Shown: positions 1-5,907, counted from the first letter of the stretch. The stretch is DNA of 5,907 nucleotides from an uncultured Collinsella sp. (GCA_900549245.1 URNQ01000123.1:1-5907); one strand, 5' to 3'. Translations and numbers: made by a program. The notes: generated from the letters alone by a model not told the origin.

Positions 1-1306
1 TGGATGCGGCGCGCTGCTCGGCTGCCGTCGGCTCGGGCGAGGCGTTATCGACCGGAAGCACCAGGGGCAGCGGAGCCGTCATGACGATGGCATCCTTGCC
101 GGCACCATAGTAGCCGCGGCGCCGTCCTGCCTCGGTAAAGCCCAGAGCGTTATAAAGCGCGATCGCTCCCTCGTTGCCGTCCTCGACCTCGAGCGAAGCC
201 GTGGTGCAGCCGAGCATCTGGGCATCATAGCTCACATGCGACAGCAGCTTGCGGGCAATGCCCTCACGGCGATGTGCCGGGTCGACGGCGACATCCAGAA
301 TCTGCACATCACCGTCCACGACCATACCGCCGGCAAGGCCCAGCAGCTTGCCGTCGTCGTGCGCTACCCACCAACTACGCGGCGCAGCGACGTCCTCGCC
401 CAGTTCGGACAGGAACATGCCCGGCGTCCACGCCTTGTGTCCGGCACCTTCAAAGCAGGCAGCCTCCAGCGCGCTTGCGCCCTCGGCATCCGCCGCGCCC
501 ATGGGACGGAACTGCAGATGACGACCGGCGAGCTCATCGGCAACGCCCGTAATTTCGCTCTGCGCGCTCTCGGCAAGACCAAGACGCTTGCGCTCGTTTT
601 CCTCGGCATCCGAAAGGCGCGTGTAAATCGGCAGGACGCGAGCCGGATCGCCGTCACCCGCAGCGTGCGCGAGCAGCAAGCCCTCGCCCGAAGGCCACCA
701 CAGGTCGCGCTCCACGCAGCGGGCGGTCTCGTCCTCACCCAGCAGCTTGCCATAGCGCACGAGACCGTCACCGGTCAGCTGAACCTGGTCCCAGTCCGCT
801 GCTCGGCGCCACTCATCGAGCGCCACGGCGGCCTTGACCACGTGTTCGCGCTCAAATTGACGCTCGGGACCCTCATCGACCAGCATATACAGCGCCGGAT
901 ATACCTCACCGCGCATAGCATCGGCCAAGATACCAAGCTTGCCGCGCACGCCAGCCTTCCACGCCGTCCAAGCGTAAGCGTCGAGCGTCGACACGCCCAG
1001 CAGCGGAACATTGGCACCACGCGCGAGGCCCTTGGCAGTGGAGATGCCGATGCGCACACCCGTAAAGGACCCCGGGCCGCGGCCGACCACATAGCAACCA
1101 ACATCGCTGCGATCCAGACCGGCTTGAGCCAGCACGCCATCAACGGTATTCACGAGCTCAACGTTGGCGTGACGGCGACACATGTGGTCGCCACTCACGA
1201 GCTTCGTCTCGCCCGTCTGCCCATCAATCCAGCTTGCCGCGCAGGCAAGCATGTCGGTCGAGGTATCGAGCGCCACCACCAGCGCGTTGTCGTTATGCAA
1301 GCTCAT
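1..1306 (-). CDS. tsaB: TsaB-RimI fusion: t6A37 complex subunit TsaB plus ribosomal-protein alanine N-acetyltransferase (C-terminus cut by window edge)
   Basis: The first 435 residues are readable with no stop before the edge. Residues 1 to about 240 match TsaB, the non-catalytic partner of TsaD in tRNA t6A37 synthesis: an N-terminal LDTST strand (13-17), the family signature GRGPGSFTGVRIG (75-87), DAMRGEVYPALY (129-140), and the typical closing segment PIYTRLSDAE (226-235). Residues about 264-410 form a GNAT fold like RimI: VAVDP then the acetyl-CoA loop RREGIA (346-351), then LEVEDGN (372-378), LYNALGF (384-390) and YYGAGKDAIVM (399-409). The RimI signature usually reads LEVR and EDA, so E375 and K404 are variants. 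A Pro/Ala-rich stretch (411-435) continues past the GNAT domain and looks like a linker. The ATG at 1306 overlaps the end of tsaE by 14 bases and has a TAAGG sequence 9 bases upstream inside tsaE, suggesting coupled translation. Both enzymes act in the cytosol. TsaB and RimI domain calls are firm; a downstream TsaD domain is only a guess. Confidence 0.93.
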   Translation of the reverse strand, partial: MSLHNDNALVVALDTSTDMLACAASWIDGQTGETKLVSGDHMCRRHANVELVNTVDGVLAQAGLDRSDVGCYVVGRGPGSFTGVRIGISTAKGLARGANVPLLGVSTLDAYAWTAWKAGVRGKLGILADAMRGEVYPALYMLVDEGPERQFEREHVVKAAVALDEWRRAADWDQVQLTGDGLVRYGKLLGEDETARCVERDLWWPSGEGLLLAHAAGDGDPARVLPIYTRLSDAEENERKRLGLAESAQSEITGVADELAGRHLQFRPMGAADAEGASALEAACFEGAGHKAWTPGMFLSELGEDVAAPRSWWVAHDDGKLLGLAGGMVVDGDVQILDVAVDPAHRREGIARKLLSHVSYDAQMLGCTTASLEVEDGNEGAIALYNALGFTEAGRRRGYYGAGKDAIVMTAPLPLVLPVDNASPEPTAAEQRAAS

Positions 1307-1799
1307 CTTGTACAGCCTTATCAATCAAATGGGAAAGCTCCATTGCGCGGTCACCGTGCGCCTCAAGCGTTATCGTTCGCACATCGCTGTCGCCCTCATC
1401 ACGCTTGAGCGTCACCGAAAGATACTCATCCGTCAGCTCGTCCTGGAATTGTTCGCCCCATTCCAGCAGGCAAGCACCCTCATAGCCCAGCACATCGAAA
1501 ATGCCCGTATCCTCGAGCTCGTAGGCATGCTCCAGGCGGTATAGATCAAAGTGAAACAGCGGAATACGACCTTGATCGTGAACGGCCATGAGCGCGAACG
1601 TAGGGCTCGTAACCATATGCCCATCGCCCAGCCCGCGCGAGACGCCCTTGGTAAAGTGAGTTTTGCCCACTCCCAGGCCACCGGTCAGGATGAGCACGTC
1701 GCCGTCCTCAAGGCACGGTGCAATTAGCTCGCCAAAGTACTCCGTATCGGCAGCGCAAGTCGTTTTGTAAGTACCTACCCCCAGGCGCTCCAGGGACAT
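1293..1799 (-). CDS. tsaE: TsaE, ATPase of the tRNA t6A37 threonylcarbamoylation complex
   Basis: This is a 168-residue protein, close to the usual 150-160 for the family. TsaE is the small P-loop ATPase that binds the TsaB-TsaD dimer and is needed for repeated cycles of t6A formation. Visible motifs are the Walker A loop GGLGVGKT (40-47, Lys46), the switch-like motif TSPTF (64-68), the family hallmark FHFDLYRL (82-89), and LLEWGE (111-116), which corresponds to the usual EWPE or EWAE box. The Walker A second position is normally Asp (GDLGAGKT) but here is Gly41. The start at 1799 is supported by AAGGAG five bases upstream, directly after the stop of the uracil-DNA glycosylase gene (12-base gap). 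Its 3' end overlaps the tsaB-rimI start, which fits joint production of TsaE and TsaB. Assignment is firm. Confidence 0.96.
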   Translation of the reverse strand: MSLERLGVGTYKTTCAADTEYFGELIAPCLEDGDVLILTGGLGVGKTHFTKGVSRGLGDGHMVTSPTFALMAVHDQGRIPLFHFDLYRLEHAYELEDTGIFDVLGYEGACLLEWGEQFQDELTDEYLSVTLKRDEGDSDVRTITLEAHGDRAMELSHLIDKAVQDELA

Positions 1800-1804
1800 A
1801 TATG

Positions 1805-1810
1805 CTCCTT
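1805..1810 (-). promoter_or_regulatory. Shine-Dalgarno of tsaE
   Basis: AAGGAG lies five bases before the tsaE ATG, in the 12-base gap just after the TAA of the uracil-DNA glycosylase gene. It confirms the 168-residue form of TsaE. Confidence 0.8.
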
Positions 1811-1811
1811 A

Positions 1812-2432
1812 TTATTCCGAGGCGTCCTCTGGCGCGGGATGTCGCTCCAGATAGTCGCCCAGCATCTTAAAGTCTTCCTCCAGCAGCTCCTGCCACGCCG
1901 GATTGCGCAGCGCTGCTGCCGGATGGAACGTGGGCATTACCACAAAATGCCCCATCTGGTGGAACCTGCCGCGCAGCTTAGTAATGCCAATCTCGGTCTT
2001 TAGCACAAAGTGCGTCGCGGGGTTGCCGAGCGTCACAATAATATCGGGCCAGATGCTTCGAATCTGCTCACGCAAAAACGGCGAGCAAGCCAGCACTTCC
2101 TCGGGACGCGGATTGCGGTTTCCCGGCGGGCGGCACTTAAGCACGTTGGCAATGTAGACGTCTTCGCGTTTGAGCCCCGCCAGCGACAAAATGCCGTTGA
2201 GGTCCTCGCCTGCCGCCCCCACAAAGGGCTCGCCCTGCAAATCCTCATTGCGGCCCGGCGCCTCGCCAATAAACATCACGCGAGCGTGGGGGTTTCCCAC
2301 GCCAAACACGATGTTATGGCGCGACTGGTAAAGCTGGCAAAGGTGACAATCGCCCAGAACGGCCTCGATCTCCTCGAGTGCGACCTCACGCGGCGCCTGA
2401 TGGCTATGGCCGGGGATGTGCATGACGCCCAT
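1812..2432 (-). CDS. Family 4 (iron-sulfur) uracil-DNA glycosylase
   Basis: With the chosen start this is 206 residues, in the normal range for family 4 enzymes, which excise uracil arising from cytosine deamination or dUMP incorporation and so start base excision repair. Motif A is GEAPGRNEDLQGEPFVGAAG (56-75). The GEAPGxxE form, with Glu63, points to family 4 rather than family 5, whose motif reads GEAPAxxG. Four cysteines at 29, 32, 100 and 116 have the spacing of the 4Fe-4S ligands (CxxC, then Cys-x15-Cys), and KCRPPGNRNP surrounds Cys100. Motif B is HPAAALRNP (170-178). An in-frame ATG exists at 2480, but it lies inside alr and would add 16 residues unlike the family. The ATG at 2432 has AGGAG five bases upstream, overlapping the alr stop; another ATG three codons further in (2423) is less well spaced. 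The gene follows alr by 8 bases and precedes tsaE by 12, so it is part of the operon. Confidence 0.94.
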   Translation of the reverse strand: MGVMHIPGHSHQAPREVALEEIEAVLGDCHLCQLYQSRHNIVFGVGNPHARVMFIGEAPGRNEDLQGEPFVGAAGEDLNGILSLAGLKREDVYIANVLKCRPPGNRNPRPEEVLACSPFLREQIRSIWPDIIVTLGNPATHFVLKTEIGITKLRGRFHQMGHFVVMPTFHPAAALRNPAWQELLEEDFKMLGDYLERHPAPEDASE

Positions 2433-2437
2433 AGCGA

Positions 2438-2442
2438 CTCCT
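2438..2442 (-). promoter_or_regulatory. Shine-Dalgarno of the uracil-DNA glycosylase gene, overlapping the alr stop
   Basis: AGGAG overlaps the alr TAG stop (TAGGAG) and lies five bases before the ATG at 2432. It decides between that start and the in-frame alternatives at 2480 (inside alr) and 2423 (14 bases away). Confidence 0.8.
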
Positions 2443-3586
2443 ACACGTAGACCTTGTCGAGACGCATACCAAAGCCGCAAGCGACCTCGTAGTTAATCGT
2501 GCCGCGTAGGCGCGCCATCTCGTCCATGGTAATCTCGGCATCTCCATCGCGGCCGACAATGATCATCTCGTCACCATACTCGGCCTCGGGAATCTCATGC
2601 GCCGGGTTGGACTGAATGGCGACCATAAACTGGTCCATGCAGATATTGCCCACCTGACGCACACGCTCGCCGCGATACAGCACGTCCATACGATTGGAAA
2701 GCGTACGCGAAAGGCCATCGGCATAACCGATCGGAAGGGTGCAGATCTGAACGCGCGTGCGCGGTACGCGGTAGGTAAAGCCGTAGCCCACGCCCTCGCC
2801 CATCGCAGGATGCGCCACGCGCGTCACACGCGCGTGGACGCTCATGACGGGATCAAGCTGCATCACGCGGCCACTCAGCTCGCACGGCTGCATGCCATAC
2901 AAGCCAACGCCGGCGCGGATCATATCAAAATGCATCGAGGGGTCGAGCATCGAGGACGGCGTGTTGGCGCAGTGCACGATACCGCACTCAAAACCCGCAT
3001 CCTTAATGGCCTGAACGGCCTCGGTAAAGCGCTGACACTGCAGCTTGTAGTCCCAGCCCGAAGGTTCATCGGCCGTGGCGAAGTGCGTAAATACGCCGTC
3101 GCACTGAATACCGCGATGGAAACTGATGCCGCGTACAAAGTCGAGCACCTGCGTGTAGTGAACGCCGATACGATTCATGCCCGTCTCGATGGCGAGATGA
3201 TACTTGCCCACTTTGCCCGCCGCGACGGCACATTCGCCATACGCAAGAGCAAAGTCAGACGTATAGACCGAGGGCATGATATCAAACTCGAGCAACGTCG
3301 GAATGGCCTCGATAGGCGGCTCGCTTAGGATGAGGATGGGTTTCGTAATCCCGCCCTGTCGGAGCCCAACGCCCTCGTTAACCGTCGCCACGGCAAACAT
3401 GTCGGCACCGGCCGAATACATGATCTTGGCGCACTCAACAGCTCCATGACCATAAGCATCGGCCTTGACCACGCAGCACAGGCGCTGACGTGGATTCAGC
3501 AAGTTCTTATAGGCCCTCGTGTTGCGACGGAGCGCCCCGCGGTCGATCTCGACCCAGGACCAGCGCGTCAAATCGGCTTTATTCAT
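2441..3586 (-). CDS. alr: Alanine racemase (PLP-dependent)
   Basis: This 381-residue protein has the normal length of bacterial alanine racemase, a cytosolic PLP enzyme that interconverts L- and D-alanine and supplies D-Ala for peptidoglycan. The PLP lysine lies in VVKADAYGHG (39-48, Lys41). The second catalytic base is Tyr268 in GVGYGFTY, from the C-terminal beta domain. ETGMNRIG (134-141) holds Arg139, matching the conserved arginine that contacts the PLP-lysine environment and substrate. GYADGLSR (286-293) and GNICMDQ (312-318) are further family signatures. The barrel domain covers roughly residues 10-240 and the beta domain 245-381. The ATG lies 2 bases after the stop of the nnr gene and lacks a strong Shine-Dalgarno sequence (only GGAT about 8 bases upstream), so translation probably depends on ribosomes finishing nnr. 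All catalytic residues are present. Confidence 0.98.
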   Translation of the reverse strand: MNKADLTRWSWVEIDRGALRRNTRAYKNLLNPRQRLCCVVKADAYGHGAVECAKIMYSAGADMFAVATVNEGVGLRQGGITKPILILSEPPIEAIPTLLEFDIMPSVYTSDFALAYGECAVAAGKVGKYHLAIETGMNRIGVHYTQVLDFVRGISFHRGIQCDGVFTHFATADEPSGWDYKLQCQRFTEAVQAIKDAGFECGIVHCANTPSSMLDPSMHFDMIRAGVGLYGMQPCELSGRVMQLDPVMSVHARVTRVAHPAMGEGVGYGFTYRVPRTRVQICTLPIGYADGLSRTLSNRMDVLYRGERVRQVGNICMDQFMVAIQSNPAHEIPEAEYGDEMIIVGRDGDAEITMDEMARLRGTINYEVACGFGMRLDKVYV

Positions 3587-3588
3587 GA

Positions 3589-5205
3589 TTAGTCATCCGA
3601 CCCTTCGTCCATGATTCCCAGATCTTCGAGCGCATCCTTTGCCGCCAGTTCCATGGCAGGACCGATCAAGTCGATAAGATCGGTCGCGATGACGCTCTTC
3701 TCACCATACTCCGTCGCCGCGGCAAAACCGGCATAGCTGTGAAGTGCAACGGCGTACGAATACAGTAACTCCCAACGATCCATCTCGTCGCGCATGGTGG
3801 CAAGCGTGCCGGCCAAAATACCCGCGAGAACATCACCCGAACCGGCAGTTGCCAGAGAAGCCGGACCCGAGAGTGGCAGCAGCACGCGCTCAACGCCACA
3901 GATAGCCGTCGTCGGCCCCTTGGCTATGACCACCAGATTGTCGGAGCCTGCAGCCCAGACAACCTTCTGCGCAGCTGCAATCGCGGTACCAAGGTCGTTC
4001 ACCTCGTCACCGGCAACCAGACGCGAAAGCTCACGATAGTGCGGCGTCATAACCAACGGCTGCTCGCGACGATACATCTCGGGGTTACTATCAATACCGT
4101 CAATGGCAATCTTAGCAAGGCAGTTGAGTGCATCGGCGTCCAAAATTAGCGGTACATCAAGCTCGAGCAAGCCCGAAACCACCTGCATAGCGCCAGCAGA
4201 CGTCGTCATACCGGGACCGCACAGCACGCAGCTGTACTTCTTTGCGATCTCGCACACCGTCATGCGCGCAGCGGCGCCAAAGGAGCCGCGGGAATCAGAC
4301 GGAATAGCAAAGACGGGAATCGAAGGGAGTGCCATGCGAATGAGATTAGCGCAGGCGTCAGGAGCCGCGACTGCCACGTAACCAGCACCCGCGCGAGCTG
4401 CAGACTTGGCCGCCATAATGGCAGCACCAGGATATTGCGCAGATCCGGCGACAATAAGCACGGAGCCACGGGAATACTTATCGATATTCGATGGTAGCGG
4501 AGCAAAGTAATCAACTAAGTCACCGGGCTCGACAATCTCGGCGGCGTGGTCGACATCATCGATGACCTCGTCAAGACGGTCGTAAAGATTGCCGCAGATC
4601 AAATCGCCAGCATACTCAGGGCCATCAGCGCTATACAGACCAATCTTGGGCGCAATCATCGTCACCGTGCGCTCGGCACGAATGCAGTCGTCATCAACAA
4701 CGCCCGTCTCGGCATTCAGGCCCGAGGGAACATCAATGGATACGACACAATCGGCGCATTCATTGACCGTAGGAATCCAAATGGAGAACGGCGCACGCAG
4801 ATTCCCGTGGAAACCGGTACCAAAAATGGCATCGACAACAACATCGGCCTTATCGATCAAAACCTCGAGTTCATCACGCGAGGGGCCGACGCAAACGTGC
4901 ACATCGCGGCCGGCAGTACGACGAGCAACATGACGTGCCAGAGCAGCAGGAATCTCATCCGGTTCAACCGGAGAAACGATATCCACGTCCACACCCTTAT
5001 GGCTCAGGATATCGGCGGCAACCCAACCGTCGCCACCATTATTACCAAAACCGACCAAAACGAGAACCCGATCGGGATTGAGCTTCAAGACCTCGTTAGC
5101 GGCAAACTCACCCGCTAGCTCCATAAGCTCGGCCTTCGAAGTCCCTTCGCGTTCGATGATATCCTCGAGACGAACGACTTCTTCGGTACTCAAAACCGGT
5201 TTCAT
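3589..5205 (-). CDS. nnr: Bifunctional NAD(P)HX epimerase / ADP- or ATP-dependent NAD(P)HX dehydratase (NnrE-NnrD fusion)
   Basis: This 538-residue cytosolic protein repairs hydrated NADH and NADPH. The N-terminal NnrE (YjeF_N) domain, about 1-225, interconverts the R and S epimers of NAD(P)HX; it shows GFGNNGGDG (52-60), DAIFGTG (125-131) and SIDVPSGLNAETG (156-168). The C-terminal NnrD (carbohydrate kinase-like) domain, about 230-525, dehydrates S-NAD(P)HX using ADP or ATP; it shows GSAQYPGA (about 254-261), CGPGM (about 328), LDADALN (about 354), KGPTT (about 428) and TAGSGDVLAGILAG (about 452-465), whose Asp is the conserved catalytic-site residue of the ribokinase-like fold. The usual TPHPGE motif reads TPHYRE here (about 386-391): His and Glu are kept, Pro and Gly are not. 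The start codon directly follows the acpS stop (TAG then ATG, no gap), with AGGAG five bases upstream inside the last acpS codons. The protein ends in a short acidic tail. Which nucleotide NnrD uses cannot be read from the sequence. Confidence 0.96.
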   Translation of the reverse strand: MKPVLSTEEVVRLEDIIEREGTSKAELMELAGEFAANEVLKLNPDRVLVLVGFGNNGGDGWVAADILSHKGVDVDIVSPVEPDEIPAALARHVARRTAGRDVHVCVGPSRDELEVLIDKADVVVDAIFGTGFHGNLRAPFSIWIPTVNECADCVVSIDVPSGLNAETGVVDDDCIRAERTVTMIAPKIGLYSADGPEYAGDLICGNLYDRLDEVIDDVDHAAEIVEPGDLVDYFAPLPSNIDKYSRGSVLIVAGSAQYPGAAIMAAKSAARAGAGYVAVAAPDACANLIRMALPSIPVFAIPSDSRGSFGAAARMTVCEIAKKYSCVLCGPGMTTSAGAMQVVSGLLELDVPLILDADALNCLAKIAIDGIDSNPEMYRREQPLVMTPHYRELSRLVAGDEVNDLGTAIAAAQKVVWAAGSDNLVVIAKGPTTAICGVERVLLPLSGPASLATAGSGDVLAGILAGTLATMRDEMDRWELLYSYAVALHSYAGFAAATEYGEKSVIATDLIDLIGPAMELAAKDALEDLGIMDEGSDD

Positions 5206-5745
5206 CTATGCTCCTAGCGTATCTTGCGAAGCATCGCCCAGGTGCTCCGTCAATGCTGAATTCTGCAGCTGCTCGAGCTCATCTAATACAGAGCGAGCCT
5301 CTTTAAATGTCTGCGCAACGCGTTTCTTGGTGCTCACCTTTTCATCTTTTGGCTTAGGCCGAGCATCTTCGGTAATCGCGATGGCATTCGCAACGGCCAA
5401 GTCTCCCGTAAGCGTAATGGAAAGAGCGACCTCAACAACACCCAGTTCTTGAGCGATCTCGAGAGCACGGCCCGAAAGCAGCGCCTTCGGTTTGCCGAGT
5501 TTATCACGCGTTACCGAAACATCCTTGCGACCCACGCCTTGACTAAAACCCGTGCCGAGAGCTTTAAGCACCGCCTCGCGCGAAGCAAATCGGCTCGCAT
5601 AGTGAGCAGCGGGACGCGATGATGCATCGCAATACGCACGCTCTTCTTCGGTAAACACACGCCGAGCAAACGACGGCGTCTTTTCAAGAATTGATTTCAT
5701 GCGGGAAATCTCGACGATATCAACGCCGATACCAGCTTCAGCCAT
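5206..5745 (-). CDS. acpS: Holo-[acyl-carrier-protein] synthase with a C-terminal extension
   Basis: AcpS transfers 4'-phosphopantetheine from CoA to a serine of apo-acyl carrier protein, activating fatty acid synthesis in the cytosol. The core, about residues 1-125, shows GIGVDIVEISR (5-15) with Mg-binding Asp9, FASREAVLKALGTG (53-66) with Glu57 and Lys61, and LGKP (83-86). These positions match the standard family numbering (Asp8, Glu58) only if translation starts at 5745. That ATG has a perfect GGAGGTGA five bases upstream; an earlier in-frame ATG at 5757 overlaps this Shine-Dalgarno sequence and is unlikely to be used. The protein is 179 residues, whereas the family is usually 115-130. 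The extra residues 126-179 contain a Lys/Pro-rich linker and a probable charged helix (about 138-169). The His found near the C-terminal end of many AcpS cores (SITHT in Bacillus) is Leu112 here. It is the first gene of the operon, behind two promoter candidates. Confidence 0.95.
   Translation of the reverse strand: MAEAGIGVDIVEISRMKSILEKTPSFARRVFTEEERAYCDASSRPAAHYASRFASREAVLKALGTGFSQGVGRKDVSVTRDKLGKPKALLSGRALEIAQELGVVEVALSITLTGDLAVANAIAITEDARPKPKDEKVSTKKRVAQTFKEARSVLDELEQLQNSALTEHLGDASQDTLGA
5211..5215 (-). promoter_or_regulatory. Shine-Dalgarno of nnr, embedded in the last acpS codons
   Basis: AGGAG lies inside the codons for the last residues of AcpS and five bases before the nnr ATG, which immediately follows the acpS TAG. 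A ribosome ending acpS finishes on top of this initiation site, so translational coupling is likely (inference). Confidence 0.8.
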
Positions 5746-5747
5746 GT

Positions 5748-5755
5748 TCACCTCC
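5748..5755 (-). promoter_or_regulatory. Strong Shine-Dalgarno sequence of acpS that decides the start
   Basis: GGAGGTGA reads on the minus strand with GGAGG five bases before the ATG at 5745. The upstream alternative ATG at 5757 shares bases with this site, so it would have to start within its own neighbour's ribosome site and has no comparable site of its own. This supports the shorter AcpS. Confidence 0.88.
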
Positions 5756-5774
5756 ATATCGCACAGACTAAGTT

Positions 5775-5804
5775 ATTGTAGCCCGTTCACAGAAGAAGCG
5801 ACAA
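5775..5804 (-). promoter_or_regulatory. Proximal sigma-70-type promoter candidate for the operon
   Basis: On the minus strand a -35 box TTGTCG (5804-5799, 4 of 6 to TTGACA) is followed after 18 bases by a -10 box TACAAT (5780-5775, 5 of 6 to TATAAT). Transcription would start near 5768, giving a leader of only about 22 bases before the acpS ATG, just long enough to hold the Shine-Dalgarno sequence. This is a consensus match by eye; the start site is not known. Confidence 0.55.
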
Positions 5805-5810
5805 ACGAGG

Positions 5811-5840
5811 GTTATAAAACACAGCTACTATGTGAGACAA
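5811..5840 (-). promoter_or_regulatory. Distal sigma-70-type promoter candidate, in tandem
   Basis: On the minus strand TTGTCT (5840-5835) and TATAAC (5816-5811) are separated by 18 bases, with 4 of 6 and 5 of 6 consensus matches. It lies exactly 36 bases upstream of the proximal candidate, so its predicted start (about 5804) falls on the proximal -35 box. Two overlapping promoters could interfere with or back up each other; one of the two may be a chance match in this AT-rich gap. Confidence 0.42.
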
Positions 5841-5854
5841 ATTGCCCGAGATAC

Positions 5855-5890
5855 AAAAAAGGGGGAGGCCTCGCGGCCTCCCCCTTCTTC
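5855..5890 (-). terminator. Rho-independent terminator of an upstream gene beyond the right edge
   Basis: A 10-bp GC-rich perfect stem (arms 5861-5870 and 5875-5884) closes a four-base loop that reads GCGA on the minus strand, a GNRA-type tetraloop, and is followed by six U (5860-5855). The U-run can also pair with GAAGAA before the stem, lengthening the hairpin with A-U and G-U pairs. On the plus strand the trailing bases are only TTCTTC, so the signal is mainly for leftward transcription. It insulates the acpS operon from a gene to the right, of which at most a few bases (5891-5907) fall in this window; nothing can be named there. Confidence 0.85.
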
Positions 5891-5907
5891 AAGTCAAGCG
5901 TACGGCT

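Noticed and set aside
236..1408. A 390-codon open frame on the plus strand
   Set aside because: It lies antisense to tsaB-rimI and the tsaE end. Its translation is rich in Arg, His and Ala with no recognisable domain, as expected from the GC-biased complement of a real gene.
2433..2480. Longer glycosylase form starting inside alr
   Set aside because: The extra 16 residues are only the alr 3' end read in another frame. The ATG at 2432 has a well-spaced AGGAG.
2597..3328. A 243-codon plus-strand open frame
   Set aside because: It is antisense to alr, which has all its catalytic residues. The translation is low-complexity Arg/His/Ala-rich and has no family features.
4546..5118. A 190-codon plus-strand open frame
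   Set aside because: It is antisense to the epimerase half of nnr. No motifs or convincing ribosome site were seen.
5410..5424. Loss of the SITHT histidine in AcpS (Leu112) as a sign of an inactive enzyme
   Set aside because: Bacillus AcpS has His here, but as I recall E. coli AcpS also lacks it. Asp9, Glu57 and Lys61 are intact, so loss of activity is not supported.
5746..5757. Start of acpS at the upstream ATG (183 residues)
   Set aside because: That ATG overlaps the GGAGGTGA site serving the ATG at 5745, and the family's Asp and Glu positions fit the shorter form.
5861..5884. The GC-rich inverted repeat as a mobile-element end or regulatory operator
   Set aside because: The perfect stem, tetraloop and U-run on the minus strand are fully explained by a rho-independent terminator, and no transposase or target duplication is visible.

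Overview
The window carries one tightly packed operon of housekeeping genes, all read on the minus strand from right to left. In transcription order the genes are acpS, a fused NAD(P)HX epimerase/dehydratase gene, alr (alanine racemase), a family 4 uracil-DNA glycosylase, tsaE, and a tsaB-rimI fusion that runs off the left edge. The moderately high GC, the acpS-nnr-alr-tsaE-tsaB-rimI order and the TsaB-RimI fusion suggest a Gram-positive actinobacterium, most likely a gut Coriobacteriia member such as Collinsella. That assignment is inferred from sequence style, not from a search.

Layout from right to left: a rho-independent terminator (about 5855-5890) ends transcription coming from beyond the right edge. 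About 100 bases of intergenic DNA follow, with two tandem sigma-70-like promoter candidates. The genes then follow with gaps of 0, 2, 8 and 12 bases, and the last pair (tsaE and tsaB-rimI) overlaps by 14 bases. Stop codons abut or overlap the next gene's Shine-Dalgarno sequence, so translational coupling is likely throughout. No internal terminator was seen, and no stretch above 300 bases lacks a gene.

The operon groups several basic tasks. AcpS activates acyl carrier protein for lipid synthesis. Nnr repairs damaged NAD(P)H. Alr supplies D-alanine for peptidoglycan. The glycosylase removes uracil from DNA. TsaE and TsaB belong to the machinery that makes the t6A37 modification of ANN-decoding tRNAs. 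The RimI half of the last protein is an N-alpha-acetyltransferase classically acting on ribosomal protein S18. TsaD, the catalytic t6A subunit, would be expected just past the left edge, possibly in the same polypeptide.

I found no convincing undescribed defence, mobile or RNA system. The points most worth a second look are the TsaB-RimI fusion with an unfinished C-terminal linker, the roughly 50-residue charged tail on AcpS, the glycosylase placed between alr and tsaE, and variant residues in normally conserved motifs of NnrD, TsaE and AcpS.
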